Positions 30,374-38,836 of a DNA stretch of 46,781 bases are shown here, piece after piece. The DNA lies in the NCBI GenBank assembly GCA_022842325.1, contig JALHPU010000033.1, positions 1-46,781 on the forward strand. The letters are read 5' to 3'. A program made the position numbers and the translations under genes. The notes below the pieces were generated by a model. The model saw only the letters and a list, made by a program, of their open reading frames with translations. It was not told where the DNA came from and made no database searches. This DNA is from Sulfuritalea sp. (GTDB taxonomy: Bacteria; Pseudomonadota; Gammaproteobacteria; Burkholderiales; Rhodocyclaceae). How positions within the stretch are numbered: position 1 is the first letter of the stretch; each line of letters begins with the position of its first letter.

Positions 30374-31512
30374 GCGACGCCGATCTCCTCGTCGCTGAGG
30401 TAGCAACCCGGGTCTTCCGACCAGGGGTCGCCGGTCAGTTGCTGGGCGCGCACCCGCGTGTTGCCGCCACAGATGTCGAAATGGGCGCAGGCCCCGCAAC
30501 GCCCGCCGACCTTGCGCGGATGCGCCTTGAGGCCGGCCATCAGCGGATCCGAGGTGTCGCTCCAGATCTCGCCGAAAGAGCGCTCGCGGACATTGCCCAA
30601 CGTGTAGTGCCACCACATGGTGTCGGGATGGACGTTGCCCAGGTTGTCGATGTTGGCCACGTTCACGCCGCTCGAATTGCCGCCCCACTGCGCCAGCTTC
30701 TGCCGGATGTGCGCGACCTTTTCCGGGAAACGCCGCTGCAGCCAGGTGAGCAGGTAGACGCCGTCGGCATCGTTGTTGCCGGTGGTGAATTCCTTGACCA
30801 GCCCGCGCTGCTGATACTCCCAGCAGGTGTCGAACAGCAGGTCCATGGCGTTCCTGGTCATCTGATGCAGGGCGTCGTCCTTGCGGTTCTTGTTGCCGCG
30901 CCCGGCATAGTTGAGGTGGGAAAAGTAGAAGCGGTCGATGCCCTCGTCCTCGACCAGCTTCAGCAGGCCCGGCAGATCCTGGTAGTTGTCCTGGGTCATG
31001 GTGTAGCGCACGCCCACCTTGAGCCCCGCGTCGCGGCAAAGGCGGATGCCGGCCAGCGACAGATCGAAGGCGCCCTGCTTGCGGCGGAACTTGTCGTGCG
31101 TAGCACCGAGGCCATCGAGGCTGACGCCGACGTAGTCGTAGCCGATCTCGCGGATGCGCTCGAACATGGTCGCGTCGATCAGCGTGCCATTGCTGGAGAG
31201 TGCGGTGAAGAAACCCATCTGCTTGGAGCGCGCCGAAATCTCGAAAATGTCCGGACGCAGCAGCGGCTCGCCGCCTGACAGGATCAGCGCCGGAACCCGG
31301 AAGGCCTTGAGCTGGTCCATGACACGGAACACCTCTGCCGTGCTCAACTCACCGGCAAAGTCCTTGTCGGCAGAGATGGAATAGCAGTGCTTGCAGGTCA
31401 GGTTGCAGCGCCGGATCAGGTTCCAGATCACCACCGGCCCGGGTGGCTTGCGCACCGGCCCCAGCGGCGTCGGCGCGGCGATTTCCTGCATGAACTGGGA
31501 GATTCTGAACAT
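30370..31512 (-). CDS. nirJ: Heme d1 biosynthesis radical SAM protein NirJ
   Basis: A 380-residue radical SAM/SPASM enzyme. The [4Fe-4S]/SAM motif is CNLTCKHC (about 36-43), followed by LILSGGEPLLRPDIFEI, SLDGLGATHD and SHLNYAGRGN, all typical of NirJ. C-terminal Cys (GGRCGACAHFDICGG, then CYLSDEE) form the auxiliary cluster domain. NirJ removes two propionates from 12,18-didecarboxysiroheme, an essential heme d1 step. It is isolated: no nirS, nirF, nirE or nirDLGH is adjacent. ATG 31512 is used since MFRISQF is the usual start. It diverges from the ankyrin gene across a shared FNR-type box. Confidence 0.93.
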   Translation of the reverse strand: MFRISQFMQEIAAPTPLGPVRKPPGPVVIWNLIRRCNLTCKHCYSISADKDFAGELSTAEVFRVMDQLKAFRVPALILSGGEPLLRPDIFEISARSKQMGFFTALSSNGTLIDATMFERIREIGYDYVGVSLDGLGATHDKFRRKQGAFDLSLAGIRLCRDAGLKVGVRYTMTQDNYQDLPGLLKLVEDEGIDRFYFSHLNYAGRGNKNRKDDALHQMTRNAMDLLFDTCWEYQQRGLVKEFTTGNNDADGVYLLTWLQRRFPEKVAHIRQKLAQWGGNSSGVNVANIDNLGNVHPDTMWWHYTLGNVRERSFGEIWSDTSDPLMAGLKAHPRKVGGRCGACAHFDICGGNTRVRAQQLTGDPWSEDPGCYLSDEEIGVA

Positions 31513-31546
31513 GGCTAGATTTGGCGCAAAGGAAGCGGCAAGTGCT

Positions 31547-31560
31547 TTGACTGACGTCAA
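31547..31560. promoter_or_regulatory. FNR/Dnr-type box between nirJ and the ankyrin gene
   Basis: TTGACTGACGTCAA has two perfectly inverted half-sites (TTGAC and GTCAA). It lies 35 bases before nirJ and 86 bases before the ankyrin gene at 31646, so it may control both. Confidence 0.65.
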
Positions 31561-31645
31561 GCGCAGCGCCGGATTAACTGCCCGCGGTCAAGCAAATCCG
31601 CGGCCGCACAGGTTACTATTTCCGGCATCCAAAGGCGAGACGGAC

Positions 31646-32146
31646 ATGACCATGTACAAAACTCTCATCCGCATCATGCTGCTCTGCGCTTGCGCGCTGC
31701 CACCGGGCATCAGCCTGGCCGCGGAGGCCGCCCTGGGCATGAACGAGCAGCCGATCCACGACGCCGCGCGCATGGGCAACCGGCAGCAGGTCGAGGCCAT
31801 CCTCAAGGCCACGCCGCAGGCACGCGATGCGCGCAGCCCGCTGGGCATCACGCCCCTGCACTACGCGGCGATGAACGAGGACAGCGGCCCGCTCAAGGCG
31901 CTGCTGGCGGCCGGCGCCGCGGTGAACGCGCGCGACAGCGAAGGCCGCACGCCGCTGCACATGGCGGCCTTTTCCACACGCACCGCCAACGGCAAATTGC
32001 TGCTGCAAGCCGGCGCCGACCCGGCCCTGAAGACCGATGCCGGCCGCGACGTGCTGAGCATGGCGCGCAAAGTCCGTGCCGACGAGCTGGCCGGCGAGAT
32101 CTCGCTGTGGATCCTCAAGGGCTGCAAGCCGGGCAAGCCATGCTGA
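31646..32146 (+). CDS. Secreted ankyrin-repeat protein
   Basis: A 166-residue protein with a signal peptide (cleavage after SLAAEA, about residue 26) and three ankyrin repeats (MNEQPIHDAARMGNRQQVEAIL, GITPLHYAAMNEDSGPLKALL, GRTPLHMAAFSTRTANGKLLL). It should act as a binding partner in the periplasm. Its end (CKPGKPC) overlaps the DUF411 gene start by 7 bases. The FNR-type box upstream connects it with anaerobic respiration. AAAGGCGAG precedes the ATG. Confidence 0.85.
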   Translation: MTMYKTLIRIMLLCACALPPGISLAAEAALGMNEQPIHDAARMGNRQQVEAILKATPQARDARSPLGITPLHYAAMNEDSGPLKALLAAGAAVNARDSEGRTPLHMAAFSTRTANGKLLLQAGADPALKTDAGRDVLSMARKVRADELAGEISLWILKGCKPGKPC

Positions 32147-32652
32147 GGACCTTGCGCGGCCCGCTGCTGCTGCTCGCCGTAGCCACGTCCAGCCTGGCCG
32201 TCGCCGCGGACGACGCCTTGCCCGCCGTCGTCGTCTATGCCCCCAGCCCCTGCCTGGCCTGCATCGACTGGGCCGATCACCTGCGCCAGAACGGCTTCGC
32301 GGTCAGCATCGAGGAAACCCCGATCGCCAGCATGCCCAAACTCAAGCGTTGGCTCAACGTGCCGGCGGAACTCGAATCGGTGCACACGGCGAAGGTCGGC
32401 CGCTATTTCGTCGAAGGCCACGTCCCGGCCGAGGACATCAAGTTGCTGCTCAAGGAGAAACCGCTCGCCCGCGGCCTCGCCGTACCCGGCCTGCCGCGCG
32501 GAGCGCCGGGGCGCGAAGTCTCGAACCCCTTCTGCGAAACGGCATGCACGATACTCGACAACGCCGGCCAGGAACGCGAAATCCGCCGCGAGGCCTACAA
32601 CACGCTGCTGGTCGGGCCGGATGGAAAAACTTCCGTCTTTGCCCGCCATTAG
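32140..32652 (+). CDS. DUF411 family protein, probable copper-binding
   Basis: A 170-residue secreted protein (signal peptide to about residue 22). The DUF411 core is clear: SPCLACIDWADHLRQNGF, with CLAC in place of the usual CGCC, then VHTAKVGRYFVEGHVPAEDI and AVPGLPRGAPG. An extra C-terminal part has FCETACTI. DUF411 proteins bind metal and often lie near copper systems. It overlaps the ankyrin gene and probably shares its transcript. Confidence 0.85.
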   Translation: MLRTLRGPLLLLAVATSSLAVAADDALPAVVVYAPSPCLACIDWADHLRQNGFAVSIEETPIASMPKLKRWLNVPAELESVHTAKVGRYFVEGHVPAEDIKLLLKEKPLARGLAVPGLPRGAPGREVSNPFCETACTILDNAGQEREIRREAYNTLLVGPDGKTSVFARH

Positions 32653-32659
32653 AAAATGG

Positions 32660-32684
32660 GAAAGTCGGCGCTGGCGGGACGGCG
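32660..32684 (+). repeat. Dispersed 25-bp repeat, copy 7
   Basis: GAAAGTCGGCGCTGGCG, two bases, ACGGCG: a full majority form, intergenic, 8 bases after the DUF411 stop. Confidence 0.75.
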
Positions 32685-32755
32685 ACTTCAGCCACCCGCT
32701 TGTCCGCTACCATTCCGACACGAATCCGACAGCCATTTCATGACCTGGAAATTCA

Positions 32756-33580
32756 ATGTCCCGAGTAATTGAACCAGTTCCACCGACGGCGGCCTATTCC
32801 CCTCTCCAGGCGAGAGGTTTTCGCTCCAGTGCGTTGACGCGCGGCCCGTGGCATCCGGATCACCAACATGCCGGCCCGCCGGTTGCGCTGGTCTGTCGTG
32901 CCGTGGAACAGGCGGCGCAGGAGCATGGGCTAACCCACATCTCTCGCCTGACGGCGAATTTGATTCGTCCGGTACCGATCGGCGACCTCATCGTCGAAGT
33001 CATGACCGACTATGTAGGACGCAATGCCGGCCATTTCTCGGCGCATTTGATGGCCGGAAACAAGGACGTCGGTCGTTTTACGGCACTGGTACAGAGAGAA
33101 GCCCATGTTGAACTGGGTGACCAGCTTCCGGGACATCCGCTTCCAATGATTCCCGTAGCCCCGCAGGATGCGGCGGAATCCCATTTCCCATTTGCCGGAA
33201 AGGACATCGGTTATGGTGATCTGGTCGAAACCCGCACGGCTCAGGGAGCCATGTTCAACGGACCGTGTGCCATCTGGTTCCGTTTGCGGCATTCCCTGGT
33301 CCAAGGCGAACAACCCAGTGGTTACCAGCGTGTCGCAGTGGCCGCCGATTCGGGCAATGGCATCAGTGCCATCCTGGATTACCAGCAGTACAGCTTTGTC
33401 AATTCCGACCTCACCATCAATCTCCTGAGGCGCCCTGTCGGTGAATGGATCTGCCTTGATGCGCGAAGTTACTTCGGCGCCAATGGCTGCGGGCTTGCGG
33501 AGTCTTCCCTGTATGACATCGAAGGTCTGATCGGAAGGGCAACACAAAGTCTGGCGGTACGCAAGCGCAGCCAGACGTAA
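32756..33580 (+). CDS. Hot-dog thioesterase-family protein
   Basis: A 274-residue TesB-like acyl-CoA thioesterase of the double hot-dog kind (pattern RGPWHPDHQHAGPPVALV, TANLIRPVPIG, DYQQYSFVNSDLTINLLR, GEWICLDARSYFG). It hydrolyses acyl-CoA of unknown chain length. GC is visibly lower here than in neighbouring genes, and no neighbour concerns lipid metabolism, so lateral transfer or relocation is possible. It ends 179 bases before a convergent gene. Confidence 0.8.
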   Translation: MSRVIEPVPPTAAYSPLQARGFRSSALTRGPWHPDHQHAGPPVALVCRAVEQAAQEHGLTHISRLTANLIRPVPIGDLIVEVMTDYVGRNAGHFSAHLMAGNKDVGRFTALVQREAHVELGDQLPGHPLPMIPVAPQDAAESHFPFAGKDIGYGDLVETRTAQGAMFNGPCAIWFRLRHSLVQGEQPSGYQRVAVAADSGNGISAILDYQQYSFVNSDLTINLLRRPVGEWICLDARSYFGANGCGLAESSLYDIEGLIGRATQSLAVRKRSQT

Positions 33581-33759
33581 TTACCTGCGCCTTCGCCAGT
33601 CAAGACACACCGGCGGCATGGAACCCTTTGTCTTGTGATCCGTAACAGATTTCGCGGTCATCACAGCTCGGCCCCGATCACCAGCAAGGCTATCAGGAAG
33701 CCGCCAACCGCCGGACCTGACCCCGCTCCAACTCTCGCTTTCCCCTGACAGCCCTTGCG

Positions 33760-35052
33760 CTACCTGGCTTCCGCCGGCGCCAGCATTTCGGCGTAGAGCC
33801 CCTGCGCCCACTGCCGGTCCTCGCCGCGCGGCTGCGGGTCTTCGTGCTGGCGCACGGTCTGGGTGATCAGGCCGTCGCCGCGCAGCCGGTAGCGGGCGTC
33901 GATGCGCATCATCTCCAGCGGCTCGACGTCGGTGAAGACGTGGCACAGGCTCTCGGGCAATTCCGGCTGCGGCAGCTTGCCGCCTGAGCGCGCGGCGATT
34001 TCCGCGGCGGCGATGCGGCCGAGCTGACAAGCCATGTGCGCACTCTTCGGATACTGGCCGAACAGGGGCGAAGCCCGGCCCAGCAGGTCGCCGACCAGGA
34101 ACACGCGTTCGTCGCCGATGGCATGCAGGTGCAGCGGATCGAAGCCGGCCCAGGCGCCAGGCTTGCCCGCGGCATCGGTTTCGATGAGGCCCGCCTGCCA
34201 CACCAGATCCGCCGCCTGCTGCGGTGGAATGATGATCGCATCGTCGAATTTCAGTTCTTCGAATTCCGTGCTCAGGACCTTGCGGAAGGGATCGATGGCC
34301 TTCACCGCCGCATGGGTCAGGTGCACGACCTGATCCTTGTAGCGCTCGGCGAACATGCGGTTGAAGCGTTGCATGCCGCCGCCGGCATCGACCAGGATCA
34401 GGCGGCCCTTGATGCGGCGCGTCTTCAGCAGCCAGGCGATCATCACCGCGCGCTCGTAGGGCGCCGGCGGACAGCGCAGGGGCGGCGGCGGAACGGTCAT
34501 CAGCAGGTCGCCGCCCTTGAATTCGGCCAGCTTGCGCTTCAGCGCGTCGAGTTCGCCGGCCATGAAGCCGGCCGGATAAAACCGGCGCGTGGCGTCGATG
34601 GCGCGCGCGTCGTCGCCCAGCCACGGGCTGTAATCGTGGCGAATGCCGGCGGCGAGAATCAGCCAGTCGTAGCCGAGCGCGCCCTGTGCGGTATGCAGGC
34701 GGCGCCGTTCGCGATCGATCGCGGTGACTTCGGCCCGGATCGCCCGGTAACCCCAGGCCCGCGCGGCCGTGGTGTAGTCCTGTTGCACCAGGGCATCGGG
34801 CGTGCGCTCGACCAGCCACTGGTTGGACAGCGGCAACGAGCGGAATGCCGCGTCACGGTCGATCAGCAACACCTCGAGCTCGGGCGCCAGGCGGCGCAGG
34901 TGGCGGGCCGCCGTCAGCCCGCCCCAGCCGCCGCCGACAATGACGACGCGGCGCCCGGCCGAAGGCGGCACCAACTCGGGCAGCGCCTGCCCGAACACAG
35001 GAGCGGCGCCGAGCGCCACGCCCGCAGCAAGAAACCGGCGGCGGCTGACCAT
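33760..35052 (-). CDS. FCSD/SQR-like FAD flavoprotein, last gene of the nos operon
   Basis: A 430-residue flavoprotein with a Tat-type start (MVSRRRFLAAG). The first FAD motif is VVIVGGGWGGLTAA (about 35-48), later FLVGDLLG. The flavocytochrome c sulfide dehydrogenase feature RCPPAPYERA (Cys near 197) is present, but the partner Cys of the redox-active disulfide (GDAC in true enzymes) is missing: the matching site is GDLLGRAS. So sulfide oxidation by the classical mechanism is doubtful; another electron donor is likely. It is located 22 bases after the Sco gene in the same operon. Confidence 0.82.
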   Translation of the reverse strand: MVSRRRFLAAGVALGAAPVFGQALPELVPPSAGRRVVIVGGGWGGLTAARHLRRLAPELEVLLIDRDAAFRSLPLSNQWLVERTPDALVQQDYTTAARAWGYRAIRAEVTAIDRERRRLHTAQGALGYDWLILAAGIRHDYSPWLGDDARAIDATRRFYPAGFMAGELDALKRKLAEFKGGDLLMTVPPPPLRCPPAPYERAVMIAWLLKTRRIKGRLILVDAGGGMQRFNRMFAERYKDQVVHLTHAAVKAIDPFRKVLSTEFEELKFDDAIIIPPQQAADLVWQAGLIETDAAGKPGAWAGFDPLHLHAIGDERVFLVGDLLGRASPLFGQYPKSAHMACQLGRIAAAEIAARSGGKLPQPELPESLCHVFTDVEPLEMMRIDARYRLRGDGLITQTVRQHEDPQPRGEDRQWAQGLYAEMLAPAEAR

Positions 35053-35074
35053 GTGCCGGACCCGGTGCCAGACC

Positions 35075-35695
35075 CTAGCGCCCGCCGTCGGCGCTCATCG
35101 CGGCGCGGATGCGCCGTGCGATTTCGGCGGCCGGCATGGCGTAGGCGAAGCGGGCCAGAAAGCGGCCTTCGGTGTCCAGCAGCACCATCCCGGCTGTGTG
35201 ATTCATGGTGTAGTTCTCCGGCGCGGCGCCCGGCTCGCGCACTTTTTCGTACTGGATGCGGAAGCTGTCGGCGGCGCGCCGCACCAGTTCGGGCGAACCG
35301 GTCAGGCCAAGGATGCGCCCGTCGAAGGCCGCCGTGTATTCGCGCAGGACCGCGCGCGTATCGCGTTCCGGATCGACGGTGATGAAAATCGGCTGCAGCC
35401 GCTGCGCCTGGTCGCCGAGGAGGTCGAGCACCTGCTTGAACTCCAGCAGCGTGGTCGGGCAGACATCGGGGCAGGAAACGAAGCCGAAGGTGATGAGCTG
35501 GAAGCGCCCGCGAAAATCATCGATGGTCACTGCCCTGCCCTGCGGATCCATCAGCAGGTAGCGCGGCAAAAGCGCGGCGGGTTCCTCCACGGCGGGCAGA
35601 TGGCGGGCAGGCACAGGGGCATCGGCGGCAGGCACAGCCGTCGGGCCGACAAGCAGAGCAGCCAGCAGGGCCCAGCCCGGCAGCAGGCGTTTCAT
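35075..35695 (-). CDS. Sco/SenC copper chaperone of the nos operon
   Basis: A 206-residue Sco protein with a Sec signal peptide (about 1-23). The copper site is GFVSCPDVCP (about 71-80), and the later His is in MNHTAG. It sits one base downstream of the small secreted protein gene. In this position it could load CuA of nitrous oxide reductase. Confidence 0.92.
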   Translation of the reverse strand: MKRLLPGWALLAALLVGPTAVPAADAPVPARHLPAVEEPAALLPRYLLMDPQGRAVTIDDFRGRFQLITFGFVSCPDVCPTTLLEFKQVLDLLGDQAQRLQPIFITVDPERDTRAVLREYTAAFDGRILGLTGSPELVRRAADSFRIQYEKVREPGAAPENYTMNHTAGMVLLDTEGRFLARFAYAMPAAEIARRIRAAMSADGGR

Positions 35696-35696
35696 G

Positions 35697-36053
35697 CTAT
35701 TTCGCCGCGGGGGCTGTCACCGGCAGCGTTTCGGCCAGTTGCAGCGCCAGCTGGTTGAGCCTGTCGGTGAGGCGGGTGGCGTCCGGACATGCGCTGCCGG
35801 ATCGCGTCTGGCCGAGGAAGGCTTCCTGGGTGGCTTCCTCGTAGGCCGTGCCAAAGCGCTGCGTTTTTGGTGCGTGCGCCAGCATCAGTTGCTTGGCGCG
35901 CGCCGCGAGTCTGGCCTCGGAACAGGCCAGCGCCTGCCCATTCACATTGCCCAGCGCCTTGATCGCCAGCAGTCCTGCCTCGGCATCGGCAGCGAAAGTC
36001 GGCGCTGGCAGCACGGCGACAAGTAGCAGGAGCAAGTTGCGAAGATTTTTCAT
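35697..36053 (-). CDS. Small secreted protein of unknown function
   Basis: A 118-residue protein with a signal peptide (cleavage after PTFA, about residue 21). The mature part is helical with two Cys (ALACSEARL and SACPDATRL). No family is recognised. AAGGAAAGCC lies just before the ATG. The signal peptide end LPAPTFA is encoded by a copy of the dispersed repeat. It is linked to the Sco gene. Confidence 0.65.
   Translation of the reverse strand: MKNLRNLLLLLVAVLPAPTFAADAEAGLLAIKALGNVNGQALACSEARLAARAKQLMLAHAPKTQRFGTAYEEATQEAFLGQTRSGSACPDATRLTDRLNQLALQLAETLPVTAPAAK
35994..36018 (+). repeat. Dispersed 25-bp repeat, copy 8
   Basis: GAAAGTCGGCGCTGGC, then AGC, then ACGGCG: one change from the majority form. 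It lies antisense in the small secreted protein gene, exactly at the signal peptide end. Confidence 0.72.
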
Positions 36054-36089
36054 GAGGCTTTCCTTGGTTGGCTAATCGGGATTGTAGGC

Positions 36090-37298
36090 TCAGCGCATGC
36101 GCGGTGCCGGGTCCTGCAGCACGCGATGCGGCGAAGAAAACGGTGCCAGGCGCTCGAGGAAATCCAGCATTTCGAGCACCGGGGAATTGCGGAAGAAGGT
36201 CGCCATCGGCGTTTCCATCCAGATCCGGTCGGCGAACAGGTACACCTCGTGCGGCGTGTCGCCGACGCCGTCGCCGTTGCGGTCGAAGCCCTGATAGTCG
36301 TCCCAGGTGTTGCTGCGCCAGACGTTGGCGGCGCCGGCGCCGGGCGCGCTGATCGCGACCGTGTTGAGGTTGTTCTCAAAACGGTTGTCGCTGAAGCGAT
36401 GGCCGCCTTCCTCGCCATAGAAGAACAGGCCGATGATGTTGTGGGCAAAGCGGTTGTTGCGCACCGTCAGGCTGCCCACCGAGGCTGGCGGCGCATCGAC
36501 CCGCAGCCCGACCGAACAATGCAGCACTTCGTTGTCCTCGACCAGGGCGTCGTTGCTTTCCTTGAACACGATGCCACCGCCGCCCGCGGTCAGCGCATGC
36601 GCGACATGGTTGCCGCGCAGCACCACGTCGGGCGAATACAGCACGACGATGCCGGTGCCGGTATCCGTCAGGCGATTGCGCTCGATCCGCAGGCGTGGCG
36701 AGAACACGATGTGCATGCCATAGCGGCCATCGGTGAAATGGTTGCCGACGATGCGGTTGTCGGCCGAGTTGATGAAGGTCAGGTCGCGCGCACGGACGAA
36801 GCGGTTGCCCTCGACCAGGTTGTGCTGGCTATACCAGAGCCGGATCGCGTCGCCGCGCATGGCCGGCTCGAGCTTCTTGCCGGTCACCCGGTTGCCGGTC
36901 ACCCGCGAGCGATTGACGCGCTTGAGATGGATGCCGAACAGCACGTCGTCGAACTGGTTGTCCTCGACCCGGTGGTCGTCGCCTTCGAGCAGGATGCCGG
37001 CGTCGATGCGGTCGTGCGAGTCGCCGCTGCCGGTCAGGCGCAGGCCGCGCAGCGTGACGCCATTGGCCGCGACCGAGAGCACCGTGCTTTTGCCGTCGCC
37101 GACGATGACGGCCTGCCGCCCGCCATCGAGCGTGATTGCCCGGCTGATCGACGCCGGGCCGGCATAGGTGCCCGGCGCAAGGCGCAGCGTACCGCCAACG
37201 GGGGTGGCGTCGATCAGCGCCTGCAGGGGCACCGGCGCGGCGAGAACCGGCAGCGCGAAGCAACCGGCCAGCCACCACCACCTGGAAATGCCGAGCAT
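36090..37298 (-). CDS. Second NosD-like parallel beta-helix protein
   Basis: A 402-residue secreted protein of the CASH (carbohydrate-binding, sugar hydrolase) beta-helix type, with many N-x-(F/V) rungs such as VEGNRFVRARDLTFINSADNRIVGN and the NosD end NTWDDYQGFDRNGDGVGD. It is about 60 residues shorter than the NosD at 42935-44320. NosD works with NosFY in maturation of the CuZ site of nitrous oxide reductase. A second copy in the same operon suggests a second substrate or a divergent partner. AAGGAG precedes the ATG. Confidence 0.85.
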   Translation of the reverse strand: MLGISRWWWLAGCFALPVLAAPVPLQALIDATPVGGTLRLAPGTYAGPASISRAITLDGGRQAVIVGDGKSTVLSVAANGVTLRGLRLTGSGDSHDRIDAGILLEGDDHRVEDNQFDDVLFGIHLKRVNRSRVTGNRVTGKKLEPAMRGDAIRLWYSQHNLVEGNRFVRARDLTFINSADNRIVGNHFTDGRYGMHIVFSPRLRIERNRLTDTGTGIVVLYSPDVVLRGNHVAHALTAGGGGIVFKESNDALVEDNEVLHCSVGLRVDAPPASVGSLTVRNNRFAHNIIGLFFYGEEGGHRFSDNRFENNLNTVAISAPGAGAANVWRSNTWDDYQGFDRNGDGVGDTPHEVYLFADRIWMETPMATFFRNSPVLEMLDFLERLAPFSSPHRVLQDPAPRMR

Positions 37299-37333
37299 GG
37301 GTTCACTCCTTGCGCCAGGCCGCCAGGCGTCGA

Positions 37334-38287
37334 TCAGAGCATTCGACCCAGAGGCGTGGCGAGCACAATGGCCAGCAACAGGCCATGCACGCTGGCGGAA
37401 AGTATGGTCAGCTTGAGTGCCGGCGTGAGTTCGGCCGGCTGTCCCGCATTGGCCCATAGCTGGCGTGCCGCAGCAATGCTGGCCAGTGCCGGCAGCATGG
37501 CAATCACGGCCATCACGGGTAGGTGGCCCGCCAGCACCATCAGCAGCGGCCAGCCGTAAGCCAGTGCCGCGATCAGCACGTAACCCCAGCGCGCGCGCGC
37601 CACGCCAAGGCGCACCACGACGGTGTTCTTGCCGGCGGCGCCGTCGGCCTTCACGTCGGGGAACTGATTGATATAGAGCACGTTGGCCACCAGCAGGGCA
37701 AAGCCGAGCCCGGCGGCGACCGGGGCGAAGGCGAAGCCGTGGCGCTGCACGAAGTCGCTGCCGACCACCACCAGCAGCCAGCCGGCGGTGATGGCGAATT
37801 CGCCCAGACCGCGACTCTGCAGTTTCAGCGGCGGCGCCGAATAGGCCCAGCCGACGACGAGGCCGGCGAGGCCGATCAGGATCAGGCCCGCGGCGCTGAC
37901 CGCCGTCAGCCACAGCCCCGCCGGCACCACCGCAGCCAGCAGCGCGTAGCCGAAGATGCCGGTGGCGCGCAGACTGAGCACACCGTTCTGGATGAAGCGG
38001 CTGCCGCCGGTGAAGGGGAACTGGCGTTCGGTGTTGACCTCGTCGCAGCCGGAAAGCGCATCGTAGTAGTCGTTGATGACGTTGGCGCCGGCGTGCGCCA
38101 TCAGCGCAAAAAAGAGCGTCACGGTGGCCAGTGCCGGGCCCAGCGTAATTCCCGAATGCGCCGCCGTGGCGAGCCCGAGCAGGCAGCCGACGAAGGTGAC
38201 GGAAAGGAAGGCCGGCCGCGTCGCCGCGAAATAGCGCAGGAAGGGGTTGGGCAGTGCGTCGAGAGTCGGTTCCAGCGGCTTCGGCAT
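37334..38287 (-). CDS. UbiA-family prenyltransferase (MenA-like)
   Basis: A 317-residue membrane prenyltransferase. The first Asp-rich motif NVINDYYDALSGCDE (about 73-87) and second motif NQFPDVKADGAAGK (about 199-212) match the MenA subgroup (1,4-dihydroxy-2-naphthoate prenyltransferase) better than UbiA or CyoE. Eight or nine helices follow the family pattern. Menaquinone synthesis genes are not adjacent. It may supply a low-potential quinone or a modified heme for the electron transfer to nitrous oxide reductase. AAGGAAG lies upstream of ATG 38287. Confidence 0.82.
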   Translation of the reverse strand: MPKPLEPTLDALPNPFLRYFAATRPAFLSVTFVGCLLGLATAAHSGITLGPALATVTLFFALMAHAGANVINDYYDALSGCDEVNTERQFPFTGGSRFIQNGVLSLRATGIFGYALLAAVVPAGLWLTAVSAAGLILIGLAGLVVGWAYSAPPLKLQSRGLGEFAITAGWLLVVVGSDFVQRHGFAFAPVAAGLGFALLVANVLYINQFPDVKADGAAGKNTVVVRLGVARARWGYVLIAALAYGWPLLMVLAGHLPVMAVIAMLPALASIAAARQLWANAGQPAELTPALKLTILSASVHGLLLAIVLATPLGRML

Positions 38288-38312
38288 GTAGGCTTCCTTG
38301 CTCAAAACATTG

Positions 38313-38786
38313 TCATTTGAGGGCAGCGACGGCGGCGGCGTCGAGGTCGGCCCGATTCATCACCCCCAGCTTGCTGGCAACGATCTCGCCCCGACGATTG
38401 AGGACGATAGTGTAAGGCAGGGCCGCCTTGCTGTTGCCCAGCGCCTGCATCAATTCGATGCCCTTGTCCCTGGCCAGCAGTACGGTGTAGTTCATCTCGT
38501 AGGCCTTCATGAAATCGCGTACGGATTCCGCCTTGTCCTCGAGACCGATGCCGATCACCTGCAGCCCGCGCTTGCGATACGCTTCCTGGGTCTTGACCAG
38601 CTCCGGGATTTCGACACGGCACGGCGCGCACCAGCGCGCCCAGAAATTCACGATCAGCGGCTTGCCGCGAAAGGTCTCGAGGGCGACGGGCTTGTCGTCG
38701 CTGCCGCTCAGCGTCATGGCGAACAGCACATCGCTGCTGGCCGCCTGCACACAACCCGCGGCCAGCAAGGCCAAGGCCGCCAGCAT
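38313..38786 (-). CDS. TlpA/ResA-like thioredoxin lipoprotein
   Basis: A 157-residue redoxin with a short lipoprotein signal (LLAAGC, Cys12). The active site is WARWCAPC (about 49-56), and the cis-Pro is in AALPYTIV. It probably reduces Cys of copper sites (NosL, CuA) or apocytochromes. It lies between nosY and the prenyltransferase gene, with a 113-base gap before nosY that carries a 48-bp repeat. The signal peptide is short, so an upstream start (GTG or TTG within the repeat-flanking region) cannot be excluded. Confidence 0.85.
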   Translation of the reverse strand: MLAALALLAAGCVQAASSDVLFAMTLSGSDDKPVALETFRGKPLIVNFWARWCAPCRVEIPELVKTQEAYRKRGLQVIGIGLEDKAESVRDFMKAYEMNYTVLLARDKGIELMQALGNSKAALPYTIVLNRRGEIVASKLGVMNRADLDAAAVAALK

Positions 38787-38836
38787 GCGCCGTAGCCTGC
38801 CCGCGAAGCGGAATCCCAAGTACGCAGAGCGAGCCG

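Noticed and set aside
33660..33759. In-frame hydrophobic tail after the TAG stop of the FCSD-like gene (GPAVGGFLIALLVIGAEL)
   Set aside because: It could suggest a lost membrane tail or readthrough, but there is no start codon and no readthrough signal; chance cannot be excluded.
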